Source: JAHWJX01 sp036386655
GTDB lineage: Bacteria; Pseudomonadota; Alphaproteobacteria; Caulobacterales; Caulobacteraceae
Direction of reading: 5' to 3'
Assembly (NCBI GenBank): GCA_036386655.1
Contig: DASVVG010000010.1
Location: 1 to 14,605 of the forward strand
Length of the DNA stretch: 14,605 bases
Position numbers and translations under genes: made by a program. Positions 1 to 5,335 of the stretch are shown here, piece by piece. How positions within the stretch are numbered: the first letter of the stretch is position 1; each line of letters opens with the position of its first letter. Below the pieces are notes generated by a model. The model worked only from the letters and a program-made list of their open reading frames with translations, was not told the origin of the DNA and did no database searches.

Positions 1-1
1 C

Positions 2-190
2 CTCGGCTGCGACCTTTCCGGCCGCAGCCCGCCCCTGCTGGCGGAGTCGACGCTGGCCTTCGAACCCGGTCGCGCCGTCCTCACGGCCGCCGCGGGCTCG
101 GCCGACCTGCTGCTGGGCGAACTCACGCGCAAGCGCCTCGCCGCGCTCGCCGCACACCTGGAACTCGAGTCAGTGGCGAACGCCGCCTAG
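2..190 (+). CDS. ppx: Exopolyphosphatase (Ppx/GppA family), C-terminal fragment
   Basis: The window opens inside this gene; only the last 62 codons and the TAG stop at 188-190 are present, read from base 2. The tail (begins LGCDLSGRSPPLLAES, ends HLELESVANAA) resembles the C-terminal part of Ppx/GppA phosphatases, where a small beta-strand element is followed by an arginine/alanine-rich helix. The family removes terminal phosphate from inorganic polyphosphate, or hydrolyses pppGpp, in the cytoplasm. The catalytic N-terminal ASKHA domains lie outside the window, so the specificity cannot be judged. In many alphaproteobacteria ppx sits beside ppk and rnd, and the neighbouring rnd here supports the call. 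The gene is convergent with rnd and overlaps its stop codon. The identification rests on a short tail plus context; another GppA-like phosphatase is the main alternative. Confidence 0.6.
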   Translation, partial: LGCDLSGRSPPLLAESTLAFEPGRAVLTAAAGSADLLLGELTRKRLAALAAHLELESVANAA

Positions 191-1338
191 GCCTCGATCT
201 CGACAACCTGGACGCGGGCGCCCTCCAGCACCAGCGCGAGCTCGCCGCGCTTCAGCTTCAGCGCGTCCTCGCCGAACAGCTGCCGCCGCCAGCCCTTCAG
301 CGCCGGCGTGTCCGCGCGGTCGTTGACGGCGATCTTCTCCAGGTCGCCCACGGTCGCGATCAGGCGCGGCGCGACGTTTGCCTCCTCGGCCTTCGACTTC
401 AGCAGCACCTTGAGCAACTCCACCACCGCGCCGGGCGCCGGCGCCTGCCGCTCCGGCCGCTCGACCGTGGGGGCGTACGTGTCGGCCTCGCTGACCGCCT
501 GCTTCACCACCGCCGCGAGCTCGGGCCCGAACTTGGAGTTGCCGAAGCCCTTGGGGACCGACCGCAACCGCTCGAAGGCGTCGGTGCTCGTCGGCGCCTG
601 GGCGGCGATCTCGTCGATCGCCTCGTCCTTCAGGATCCGTGAGCGCACCTGATCCCGGGTCTGCGCCGTGCGCTCTCGCCAGGCCGCCACCGCCCGGAAC
701 ACGGACAGGTACTTTGCGGTGAACCGCCGCGGCTTCAGCCGCTTCCACGCGTTCTCCGGATCGACGTCATAGTTCGACGGATCGAGCAGCGAAGCCATCT
801 CGTCCGAAACCCAGGCCAGCCGCCCGTTCTTCTCCAGGCGCTCGCGCAGCTTCGGATACAGCGTCGCCAAATGGATCACGTCGGCCGCCGCATAGGTCAG
901 CTGGGCGGCGCTCAGCGGCCGCCGCGCCCAGTCGGTGAACCGGCTGGACTTGTCGAGGTCCACCCGCAGCATCTGCCGCACCAGGGCGTCGTAAGCGATC
1001 TGCTCGCCGTACCCTGCGGCCATGGCCGCGATCTGGGTATCGAACACCGGCCGGGGGATGACGCCCAGGTTGTTGAAGATCTCGATGTCCTGCCGCCCGG
1101 CGTGGAACACCTTCATCAGGGTCTCGTCGCCGAGCAGCTTGAGCAGCGGCGACAGGTCGAGCCCCTCGGCCATCGGGTCGATCACGGCGGACTCGTCCGG
1201 CCCGGCGACCTGGATCAGGCACAGCCGCGGCCAGTAGGTGGTCTCGCGCATGAACTCGGTGTCCACCGCGATGAAGGGCTCCAGCGAGAGCCGGGTGCAA
1301 AGCGCTTCGAGGTCCGCGGTGGCGACGATGGGCTCCAT
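187..1338 (-). CDS. rnd: Ribonuclease D
   Basis: A 383-residue 3'-5' exoribonuclease that in E. coli helps trim the 3' ends of tRNA precursors and other small RNAs. The DEDDy exonuclease domain spans about residues 5-175: motif I VDTEF (D26, E28), motif II HAGRQDIEIF (D84) and motif III YAAADV (Y149, D153) are all intact. An HRDC-type helical domain covers about 205-288, and a second helical domain about 300-375, the usual RNase D layout and length. The ATG at 1338-1336 gives the expected N-terminus just before the first strand. No Shine-Dalgarno sequence lies close to it (the nearest GGCGGG is about 13 nt away), so the message may be leaderless. The gene is divergent from purM and convergent with ppx. 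Confidence 0.96.
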   Translation of the reverse strand: MEPIVATADLEALCTRLSLEPFIAVDTEFMRETTYWPRLCLIQVAGPDESAVIDPMAEGLDLSPLLKLLGDETLMKVFHAGRQDIEIFNNLGVIPRPVFDTQIAAMAAGYGEQIAYDALVRQMLRVDLDKSSRFTDWARRPLSAAQLTYAAADVIHLATLYPKLRERLEKNGRLAWVSDEMASLLDPSNYDVDPENAWKRLKPRRFTAKYLSVFRAVAAWRERTAQTRDQVRSRILKDEAIDEIAAQAPTSTDAFERLRSVPKGFGNSKFGPELAAVVKQAVSEADTYAPTVERPERQAPAPGAVVELLKVLLKSKAEEANVAPRLIATVGDLEKIAVNDRADTPALKGWRRQLFGEDALKLKRGELALVLEGARVQVVEIEA

Positions 1339-1397
1339 CGGCTAGCTATTGCCCGCCGCGCGCGGAACCGCGCAAGCTTTGCTTTTCAGAGGCGTGA
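1339..1397. promoter_or_regulatory. Divergent rnd/purM intergenic region with central palindrome
   Basis: These 59 bp must hold the start signals for both rnd (leftward) and purM (rightward) unless promoters lie inside the genes. A perfect inverted repeat GCGCGG-AA-CCGCGC occupies 1360-1373, flanked by TTGC at 1349-1352 and GCAA at 1372-1375, so each strand carries a TTGC -35-like element on its own side. Leftward, TTGCGC (1375-1370) lies 18 bp from CAATAG (1351-1346), which would start transcription at or near the rnd ATG. No equally good rightward -10 box is visible. A ribosome binding site AGAGG (1388-1392) sits 5 nt before the purM ATG. No operator family is recognised. Confidence 0.4.
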
Positions 1398-2420
1398 ATG
1401 ACGGATCGGCCGAACGGCCTCACGTACGCCGAGGCCGGTGTCGATATCGACGCAGGCGCCGCGCTGGTCGAGGCGATCAAGCCGCTGGCCAAGGCCACCC
1501 GCCGGCCCGGAGCGGACGCCGCGCTGGGCGGCTTCGGGGCCCTGTTCGACCTCAAGGCCGCGGGATACGCCGACCCCCTGCTGGTCACCACCACCGACGG
1601 GGTCGGCACCAAGCTCAGGATCGCGATCGAGACCGGTCGTCACGAGACGATCGGCATCGACCTCGTCGCCATGTGCGTCAACGACCTGCTGGCCCAGGGC
1701 GCCGAGCCGCTGCTCTTCCTCGACTACTACGCCACGGGGAAGCTGGACCTCGAGGTGGGACGAAGCGTGGTCTCCGGAATAGCGGAGGGTTGCCGCCAGG
1801 CCCGCGCCGCGCTGGTCGGCGGCGAGACCGCCGAGATGCCGGGCATGTACGGCGAAGGCGACTACGACCTCGCGGGCTTCTGCGTCGGCGCCGTGGAGCG
1901 CGGCGCCGTGCTCCCCCGGCTGGAGAGCCAGTTGGCCGGCGACCTCCTGATCGGCGTCGCCTCCTCCGGGCCGCACTCGAACGGCTACTCGCTGGTCCGC
2001 CGCATCGTGGAGCGCTCTGGCCTCGGGTGGGACGCCCCCTCGCCGTTCGGGCCGGGCTCCCTCGCCGAAGCCCTGCTCACGCCCACCCGGATCTACGTGA
2101 ACAGCGTGCTGCCGCTGGCGCACGGCCGCCTGGTGAAAGGCGGCGCCCACATCACCGGGGGCGGGCTCATCGAGAACCCGCCCCGCGCTGTCGACGCGGG
2201 GCTGCGGTCCCGCATTGATTGGACCGCCTGGCCGCTTCCACCCGTCTTCGAGTGGCTCCAGCAGACGGGCGGCGTCGCCGACCACGAGATGCGCCGCACC
2301 TTCAACTGCGGGGTCGGCTTCATCCTGATCGCCGGACCGGATCAGGCCGGCGCCGTGCTCTCCTCGCTGCTCGAAGCGGGCGAGGACGCCTTCGTCTGCG
2401 GCGAGCTGGCGCGGGCATGA
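1398..2420 (+). CDS. purM: Phosphoribosylformylglycinamidine cyclo-ligase (AIR synthetase)
   Basis: Fifth step of de novo purine synthesis: ATP-dependent ring closure of FGAM to aminoimidazole ribotide, in the cytoplasm. At 340 residues it has the usual length. Visible family signatures are TTDGVGTKLRIA (65-76, the glycine/aspartate ATP-phosphate loop), DLVAMCVNDLLAQGAEPLLF (88-107), VGGETAEMPGMY (140-151), ASSGPHSNGYSLV (188-200) and HITGGGLIENPPR (251-263), followed by the C-terminal FNCGVGF element (302-308). The ATG at 1398 has AGAGG 5 nt upstream and places the N-terminus (LTYAEAGVDIDAG) where the family expects it. Its last codons overlap the purN start as ATGA, so the two proteins are translationally coupled, as in many proteobacteria. 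Confidence 0.98.
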   Translation: MTDRPNGLTYAEAGVDIDAGAALVEAIKPLAKATRRPGADAALGGFGALFDLKAAGYADPLLVTTTDGVGTKLRIAIETGRHETIGIDLVAMCVNDLLAQGAEPLLFLDYYATGKLDLEVGRSVVSGIAEGCRQARAALVGGETAEMPGMYGEGDYDLAGFCVGAVERGAVLPRLESQLAGDLLIGVASSGPHSNGYSLVRRIVERSGLGWDAPSPFGPGSLAEALLTPTRIYVNSVLPLAHGRLVKGGAHITGGGLIENPPRAVDAGLRSRIDWTAWPLPPVFEWLQQTGGVADHEMRRTFNCGVGFILIAGPDQAGAVLSSLLEAGEDAFVCGELARA

Positions 2421-3046
2421 TCCGCACGCGCGTCGGCGTCCTGATCTCGGGGCGCGGCTCCAACATGGCCTGCCTGATCGAAGCCGCCCGTGACCCGGGC
2501 TATCCCGCCGAGGTCGCCCTGGTCCTGTCGAACAACCCCGACGCGCCGGGCCTGCAGCTCGCCCGGGAGGCCGGCATCGAGGCCCGCGCCGTCGACCACC
2601 GCCCCTTCGGCCGCGGCAAGGCCGCCCACGAGCACGCGCTCGACGAGACGCTCCACGCCGCCGGGGTCGAGTACGTGGCGCTGGCCGGCTACATGCGCCT
2701 GCTCACCGGCGCCTTCATCGACGCGTGGCCCGGCCGCATCCTCAACATCCACCCTAGCCTGCTGCCGCTGTTTCCCGGGCTCGACACCCACCGCCGCGCG
2801 TTGGACGCGGGCGTGAAGCTGCACGGCTGTACGGTGCACGTGGTCACCGAGGAGGTGGATTGCGGGCCGATCGTGGGCCAGGCGGCGGTGCCGGTCCTGC
2901 CCGACGACACCGAGGAGACGCTGCGGGCCCGGGTGCTCGCGGCCGAGCACCGTCTCTATCCGGCGGCCCTGGCGAGCTTCGTCGCGGACGAAAAAGGCCG
3001 CGCATCGCCCGAGGCGACGGCGGCCCTGTTCAATCCCCGCGCCTAG
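2417..3046 (+). CDS. purN: Phosphoribosylglycinamide formyltransferase (GAR transformylase, 10-formyl-THF dependent)
   Basis: Third step of de novo purine synthesis: transfers a formyl group from 10-formyltetrahydrofolate to GAR. The 209-residue protein is a typical single-domain PurN. The N-terminal phosphate-binding loop LISGRGSNM (9-17) and the ILNIHPSLLPLFPG signature (108-121) are clear. The catalytic triad equivalent to E. coli N106/H108/D144 is N110, H112 and D148 (in TEEVDCGPIV). The start is the ATG at 2417, which shares ATGA with the purM stop; a longer in-frame extension to the left merely reads through purM in another frame. Transcription presumably comes from in front of purM. 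Past the stop a short stem-loop precedes a gene on the opposite strand. Confidence 0.98.
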   Translation: MIRTRVGVLISGRGSNMACLIEAARDPGYPAEVALVLSNNPDAPGLQLAREAGIEARAVDHRPFGRGKAAHEHALDETLHAAGVEYVALAGYMRLLTGAFIDAWPGRILNIHPSLLPLFPGLDTHRRALDAGVKLHGCTVHVVTEEVDCGPIVGQAAVPVLPDDTEETLRARVLAAEHRLYPAALASFVADEKGRASPEATAALFNPRA

Positions 3047-3054
3047 CGGCGCGC

Positions 3055-3069
3055 GCCGGTCAGACCGGC
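3055..3069. terminator. Possible bidirectional stem-loop between convergent purN and a small membrane-protein gene
   Basis: GCCGGT-CAG-ACCGGC forms a perfect 6-bp stem with a 3-nt loop, 8 nt past the purN stop and overlapping the TGA of the opposing gene. A further self-complementary GC block, CGGCGCGCGCCG, sits at 3047-3058, partly overlapping and competing with this stem. No T-tract follows on either strand, so it is at best a weak or factor-assisted terminator. Confidence 0.35.
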
Positions 3070-3227
3070 AGGTGGGTGGCGGAAATCGGCACGAAACGTC
3101 CGCGGCGGTTGCGCCTCGGCGTCTGGTAGCCGGCGGCCTTGCGCATCTGACCCACGGCGAAATTCGTCGCCTTCCAGACCAGCATCAGCGCGAGAGCCAC
3201 GCCACAGAAGAACATCACGACGTACAT
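3060..3227 (-). CDS. Small single-pass membrane protein of unknown function
   Basis: A 55-residue protein I do not recognise. It opens with one hydrophobic segment (about residues 2-18, VVMFFCGVALALMLVW), then a short amphipathic stretch (KATNFAVGQMRKA) and a strongly basic tail (R38, R39, R41, R42, R44). By the positive-inside rule the tail should stay in the cytoplasm with the N-terminus outside. I chose the ATG at 3227-3225 because GGGGG (3237-3233) lies about 5-6 nt before it; an in-frame ATG nine codons upstream (3254) has no ribosome binding site. A -10-like CCTACAAC at 3248-3241 is visible without a matching -35, so transcription may instead run on from ndk, which ends 70 bp upstream. 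Real coding is supported by the well-formed helix, the basic tail and the start signal, but homologues would need checking. Confidence 0.6.
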   Translation of the reverse strand: MYVVMFFCGVALALMLVWKATNFAVGQMRKAAGYQTPRRNRRGRFVPISATHLPV

Positions 3228-3297
3228 GGCACGCCCCCAAGTTGTAGGGAGCATGACGCAAGATGCTTAAGAGGCGTCTAACCGCCGCTCCCCGAAA

Positions 3298-3717
3298 TCA
3301 CCCGGGGATTTGGTCGTCGTTAAAGAATTGACGGATCTCAAGCTCCGCGTTTTCGGCGCTGTCCGAGCCGTGGACGGAGTTCTCGCCGACCGACCGGGCG
3401 AACAGCTTGCGGATGGTGCCGTCCGCCGCCTGGGCTGGGTTCGTGGCCCCCATCACCTCGCGGTAGCGAGCGACCGCGTTGTCTCCTTCCAGCACCTGCA
3501 CGACCACCGGGCCGGAGGTCATGAACTCGACCAGTTCGCCGAAGAACGGACGCTCCCGGTGAATTTCGTAGAACTTCTCGGCCTGCTCGCGGCTCATGCG
3601 GATGCGGCGCTGGGCGACGATGCGCAGGCCCGCCTTCTCGATCACGGCGTTGATCTCGCCGGTCAGGTTCCGCTCGGTCGCGTCGGGCTTCAGGATGGAG
3701 AAGGTGCGTTCGGTCAT
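3298..3717 (-). CDS. ndk: Nucleoside diphosphate kinase
   Basis: Equilibrates NTP and dNTP pools by ping-pong phosphotransfer through a phosphohistidine. The 139-residue protein matches the family end to end: MTERTFSILKPDA at the start (K10 in the nucleotide site), the RPFFGELVEFMTSGPVV segment (56-72), the GATNPAQAADGTIRKLFA nucleotide-binding stretch (90-107), and NSVHGSDS (113-120) with the catalytic H116. The ATG at 3717 gives the conserved N-terminus; a GTG five codons upstream is in frame but has no ribosome binding site and would add non-family residues. No strong Shine-Dalgarno sequence precedes the ATG. It appears to be transcribed from its own promoter at about 3788-3760, separate from the pepA unit upstream. 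Confidence 0.98.
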   Translation of the reverse strand: MTERTFSILKPDATERNLTGEINAVIEKAGLRIVAQRRIRMSREQAEKFYEIHRERPFFGELVEFMTSGPVVVQVLEGDNAVARYREVMGATNPAQAADGTIRKLFARSVGENSVHGSDSAENAELEIRQFFNDDQIPG

Positions 3718-3759
3718 CGGTGGCTCACACACACAGGAGGGGTCCGGAAAGGGTGCGGG

Positions 3760-3788
3760 CTTATAGCCACGCCCGCAGCCCCCGCCAA
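3760..3788 (-). promoter_or_regulatory. Housekeeping-type promoter for ndk
   Basis: Read leftward, TTGGCGG (3788-3782) is followed after 14 nt by GCTATAAG (3767-3760). The published Caulobacter sigma-73 consensus, recalled from the literature, is TTGaCgS-N10-14-GCTANAWC; the -35 fits in six of seven positions and the -10 in seven of eight. Transcription would start near 3753, giving an ndk leader of about 36 nt. The same DNA can fold as TGCGGGC/GCCCGCA (3754-3760 with 3771-3777, extended by GGG/CCC across one bulged base), followed leftward by TTTCC. It could therefore double as a weak terminator for the inhibitor genes ending at 3800. Confidence 0.6.
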
Positions 3789-3799
3789 GCCGATCCGCG

Positions 3800-4138
3800 T
3801 CAGCCGCACCAGACCTCGAGCACCCGGTGCGTCTGGCGGTCGTAGATGATGTTGAGCCGGTTCGGCCGCAGGTCCCGCGTCATGGCGTCTCCCTGCGCCA
3901 CGACCCGCCACAGCGCGCCCGCCGGCCGCGGCGGGATTTCCGCATGGCTCCGTCCGATCAGCCAGCGGTACCCGCTCGCGCCGCACTGATCGTTCCCCTG
4001 TGAAGGCGGCGCGTGGACCGGGGGCGCATAGACTGGCGGCGCGTAAACCGGCGGCTCCGGCCAGGCCGCGGGCGGAGGCGGGTATGGGGCGCAGGCAGCC
4101 AGCAGGGCCGCCGCCATCGCGAGGCTCGCTACGTTCAT
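3800..4138 (-). CDS. I78-type protease inhibitor lipoprotein, paralogue A (VYAPP-repeat spacer)
   Basis: A 112-residue predicted lipoprotein. The signal peptide ends in a lipobox LAAC with C16 as the lipidated residue and no Asp at +2, which by the E. coli rule favours outer-membrane sorting. Residues 17-50 form a proline-rich spacer containing three tandem VYAPP/VHAPP units. Residues 52-112 are an inhibitor I78 domain (family of Aspergillus elastase inhibitor): CGASGYRWLIG at the start, TRDLRPNRLNIIYD in the core, and a terminal CG whose cysteine should pair with C52. The presumed reactive-site loop reads VAQGDAM, which has the QGDA flavour of ordinary family members. The expected role is inhibition of serine proteases in the periplasm or at the outer membrane; the target is unknown. 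The ATG at 4138 has AGGAGG 5-6 nt upstream, overlapping the stop of paralogue B. Last gene of the pepA unit. Confidence 0.85.
   Translation of the reverse strand: MNVASLAMAAALLAACAPYPPPPAAWPEPPVYAPPVYAPPVHAPPSQGNDQCGASGYRWLIGRSHAEIPPRPAGALWRVVAQGDAMTRDLRPNRLNIIYDRQTHRVLEVWCG
4004..4048 (-). repeat. Three tandem 15-bp repeats encoding VYAPP/VYAPP/VHAPP
   Basis: Three adjacent imperfect 15-bp copies (on the plus strand GGCGGCGCGTGGACC, GGGGGCGCATAGACT, GGCGGCGCGTAAACC at 4006-4050) encode residues 31-45 of paralogue A. A related PVYAP coding stretch (CGCATAGACCGG, around 4817) occurs once in the spacer of paralogue C. Being in-frame multiples of three, copy-number changes would only lengthen or shorten the spacer. 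Confidence 0.75.
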
Positions 4139-4148
4139 CGGGGTCCTC

Positions 4149-4517
4149 CTATCCGCAAGAGACCTGCAGGACGCGTTCGGTCCGCGCGTCCCAGAGGATG
4201 TTGAGCCGCGTCGCCGAGTGGTCCGCAGTCACGCCCATGGTGGTCGAGTACACCCGCCACGCCTGGTTCGGCCGCTGGGGCGGGATCTCGCTCCGATCCC
4301 GCCCGACCAGCCAGCGGTACTCGCGCGCGCCGCAGGCGTCCGAGGGATCCGGCGAAGCGTAGGTGTAACGGGGAGGCGACGGCGGGTACGGGTGCGGGCG
4401 AGGCCCGTGATGGTGACCGTACCACGGCCCCGGCTGCGCCGGGGGCGGCGCATGGACGGGATAGGGCGCGCAGGCGCCCGCGACGAGCAGCAGCAGCAGC
4501 AGTCCCGACGTCCTCAT
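4149..4517 (-). CDS. I78-type protease inhibitor lipoprotein, paralogue B (His/Pro-rich spacer)
   Basis: A 122-residue predicted lipoprotein. A leucine-rich signal (SGLLLLLLVAGAC) puts the lipidated cysteine at C16, again followed by AP rather than Asp. The spacer (17-60) is rich in proline, histidine and aromatic residues, with GHHHGPRPHPYP near 34-45. Residues 62-122 form the I78 domain, from CGAREYRWLVG to VSCG. It aligns ungapped with paralogue A (30 of 61 identical) and paralogue C (27 of 61). The loop reads YSTTMGV, and the usual RP before RLN is AT. The ATG at 4517 has a strong AAGGAG (4530-4525) 7 nt upstream, overlapping the stop of paralogue C; a longer in-frame extension only reads into that gene. 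Ten nt separate its stop from paralogue A. The target protease is unknown, and the histidine-rich spacer might bind metal (inference). Confidence 0.82.
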   Translation of the reverse strand: MRTSGLLLLLLVAGACAPYPVHAPPPAQPGPWYGHHHGPRPHPYPPSPPRYTYASPDPSDACGAREYRWLVGRDRSEIPPQRPNQAWRVYSTTMGVTADHSATRLNILWDARTERVLQVSCG

Positions 4518-4528
4518 CGGCGTTCTCC

Positions 4529-4888
4529 TTACCCGCACCGGACCTCGGTGATCACTCCGCTCTTCGCGTCGTAGAAGATGTTCAGCCGCCAGGGGCTGTA
4601 GTCCTCCGTGATGGGGCAGGTGGTGCAGGCGACCCGCCGTTGCGCCGGGTTCACGGGCACCGGGATTTCGCTGCGGTTCTTGCCCACGAGATGCGCCAGC
4701 GCCTTGGCCCCGCAGGCGTCGGCGGGCGCCTGGTCGATCGGCTGAGGCGCGGGCGCGGGCGTCTGCAGCACCGGCGAGGACACCGACGTGTCCGGTCGGA
4801 CCGGGGCCTGCCGAGGCGCATAGACCGGCCGGTCCAGCTCGCCGCACGCGGCCACGAGCGCGAGTAGGCCGAGGGCGGCCGCCCTCAC
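4529..4888 (-). CDS. I78-type protease inhibitor lipoprotein, paralogue C (loop cysteine pair)
   Basis: A 119-residue predicted lipoprotein with a compact signal MRAAALGLLALVAAC (C15 lipidated, +2 Gly) and a Pro/Ala/Gln-rich spacer (16-57) that includes a single PVYAP. The I78 domain occupies 59-119, CGAKALAHLVG to VRCG. In the presumed reactive loop it reads ACTTCPI: two extra cysteines (C88, C91) form a CxxC absent from the other two copies. The start is taken as the GTG at 4888-4886, which overlaps the holC stop as GTGA and has GGGAG about 9 nt upstream inside holC. This gives a perfect signal peptide, whereas a longer in-frame reading only traverses holC in another frame. It is the most diverged of the three paralogues. 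Its coupling to holC places the array firmly in the pepA-holC transcript. Confidence 0.82.
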   Translation of the reverse strand: MRAAALGLLALVAACGELDRPVYAPRQAPVRPDTSVSSPVLQTPAPAPQPIDQAPADACGAKALAHLVGKNRSEIPVPVNPAQRRVACTTCPITEDYSPWRLNIFYDAKSGVITEVRCG

Positions 4889-5334
4889 GCCTGCTTCTCC
4901 CAGCCGCCGCGTTCCGTCTGCCGCCAGTAGGAGATGACCGCCCCCGCCTGCTTCAGCGTCTTCCACCGGCCCCGCGCTTCCGCGAGCGCCGCCTCGTCCG
5001 CGCCGTCGAACAGGATCACGCACCGCTCGTAGCCCTCCAGGTCGCCCGGATCGGCCCCGTCCACCAGGAACAGCGCCTGGGCGCCGTTCGGGTTGCCCGA
5101 GCCCGTGGTCAGCAATACCGGCTGGCGCTCCGGCTCCGGCTGCTCGTCAGTCCCGTGCGGCAGGAAGCTGTCGTCGCGCCAGGTCCACAGCCAGCCGTCG
5201 AGGTGGTCCACCCGGTCGCGGCTCGTGGATCGCACCACCGCCCGCCACGGCTTCGCCAGGGTCTTCTCCAGCAGCTCGGGCAGGGCGCGATCGAGCCCCG
5301 TCTCCCCCAACTGATAGAACCAGACCTCCGCCAC
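4885..5334 (-). CDS. holC: DNA polymerase III subunit chi
   Basis: Chi is the clamp-loader accessory that, with psi in E. coli, links the replicase to single-strand-binding protein. The 149-residue product begins AEVWFYQLGETGLDRALPEL, like alphaproteobacterial HolC. It carries the family landmarks LWTWRDDSFLPHGT (49-62), RQPVLLTT (70-77), NPNGAQALFLVDGA (81-94), the CVILFDG segment (105-111), and the terminal SYWRQTERGGWEKQA. The start is the GTG at 5334-5332, one base after the pepA stop, with GAGGG 6 nt upstream. Its TGA overlaps the GTG of the downstream inhibitor gene. pepA-holC is a recurrent pair in proteobacteria, so the unusual part of this unit is what follows it. Confidence 0.93.
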   Translation of the reverse strand: MAEVWFYQLGETGLDRALPELLEKTLAKPWRAVVRSTSRDRVDHLDGWLWTWRDDSFLPHGTDEQPEPERQPVLLTTGSGNPNGAQALFLVDGADPGDLEGYERCVILFDGADEAALAEARGRWKTLKQAGAVISYWRQTERGGWEKQA

Positions 5335-5335
5335 C

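Noticed and set aside
1386..2285. Antisense 299-codon frame over purM
   Set aside because: Shadow frame: purM motifs are complete on the plus strand and no start signal supports the opposite reading.
3047..3069. Intrinsic terminator after purN
   Set aside because: Stem-loops are present but no T-tract follows on either strand, so I kept it only as a low-confidence bidirectional hairpin and not as a firm terminator.
3072..3281. 69-codon plus-strand frame opposite the small membrane protein
   Set aside because: Charged, His/Arg-rich, no hydrophobic or family pattern and no ribosome binding site, while the minus-strand frame encodes a coherent membrane helix with a good ribosome binding site.
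3228..3297. Terminator for ndk or promoter for the small membrane gene
   Set aside because: A GGCG-GTTAGA-CGCC mini-hairpin and a CCTACAAC -10-like box occur, but the stem is only 4 bp and no -35 stands at the right distance.
4149..4847. A 232-codon fused reading of paralogue B with upstream sequence
   Set aside because: The upstream part merely crosses paralogue C out of frame. The strong AAGGAG and the lipobox signal peptide mark the start at 4517.
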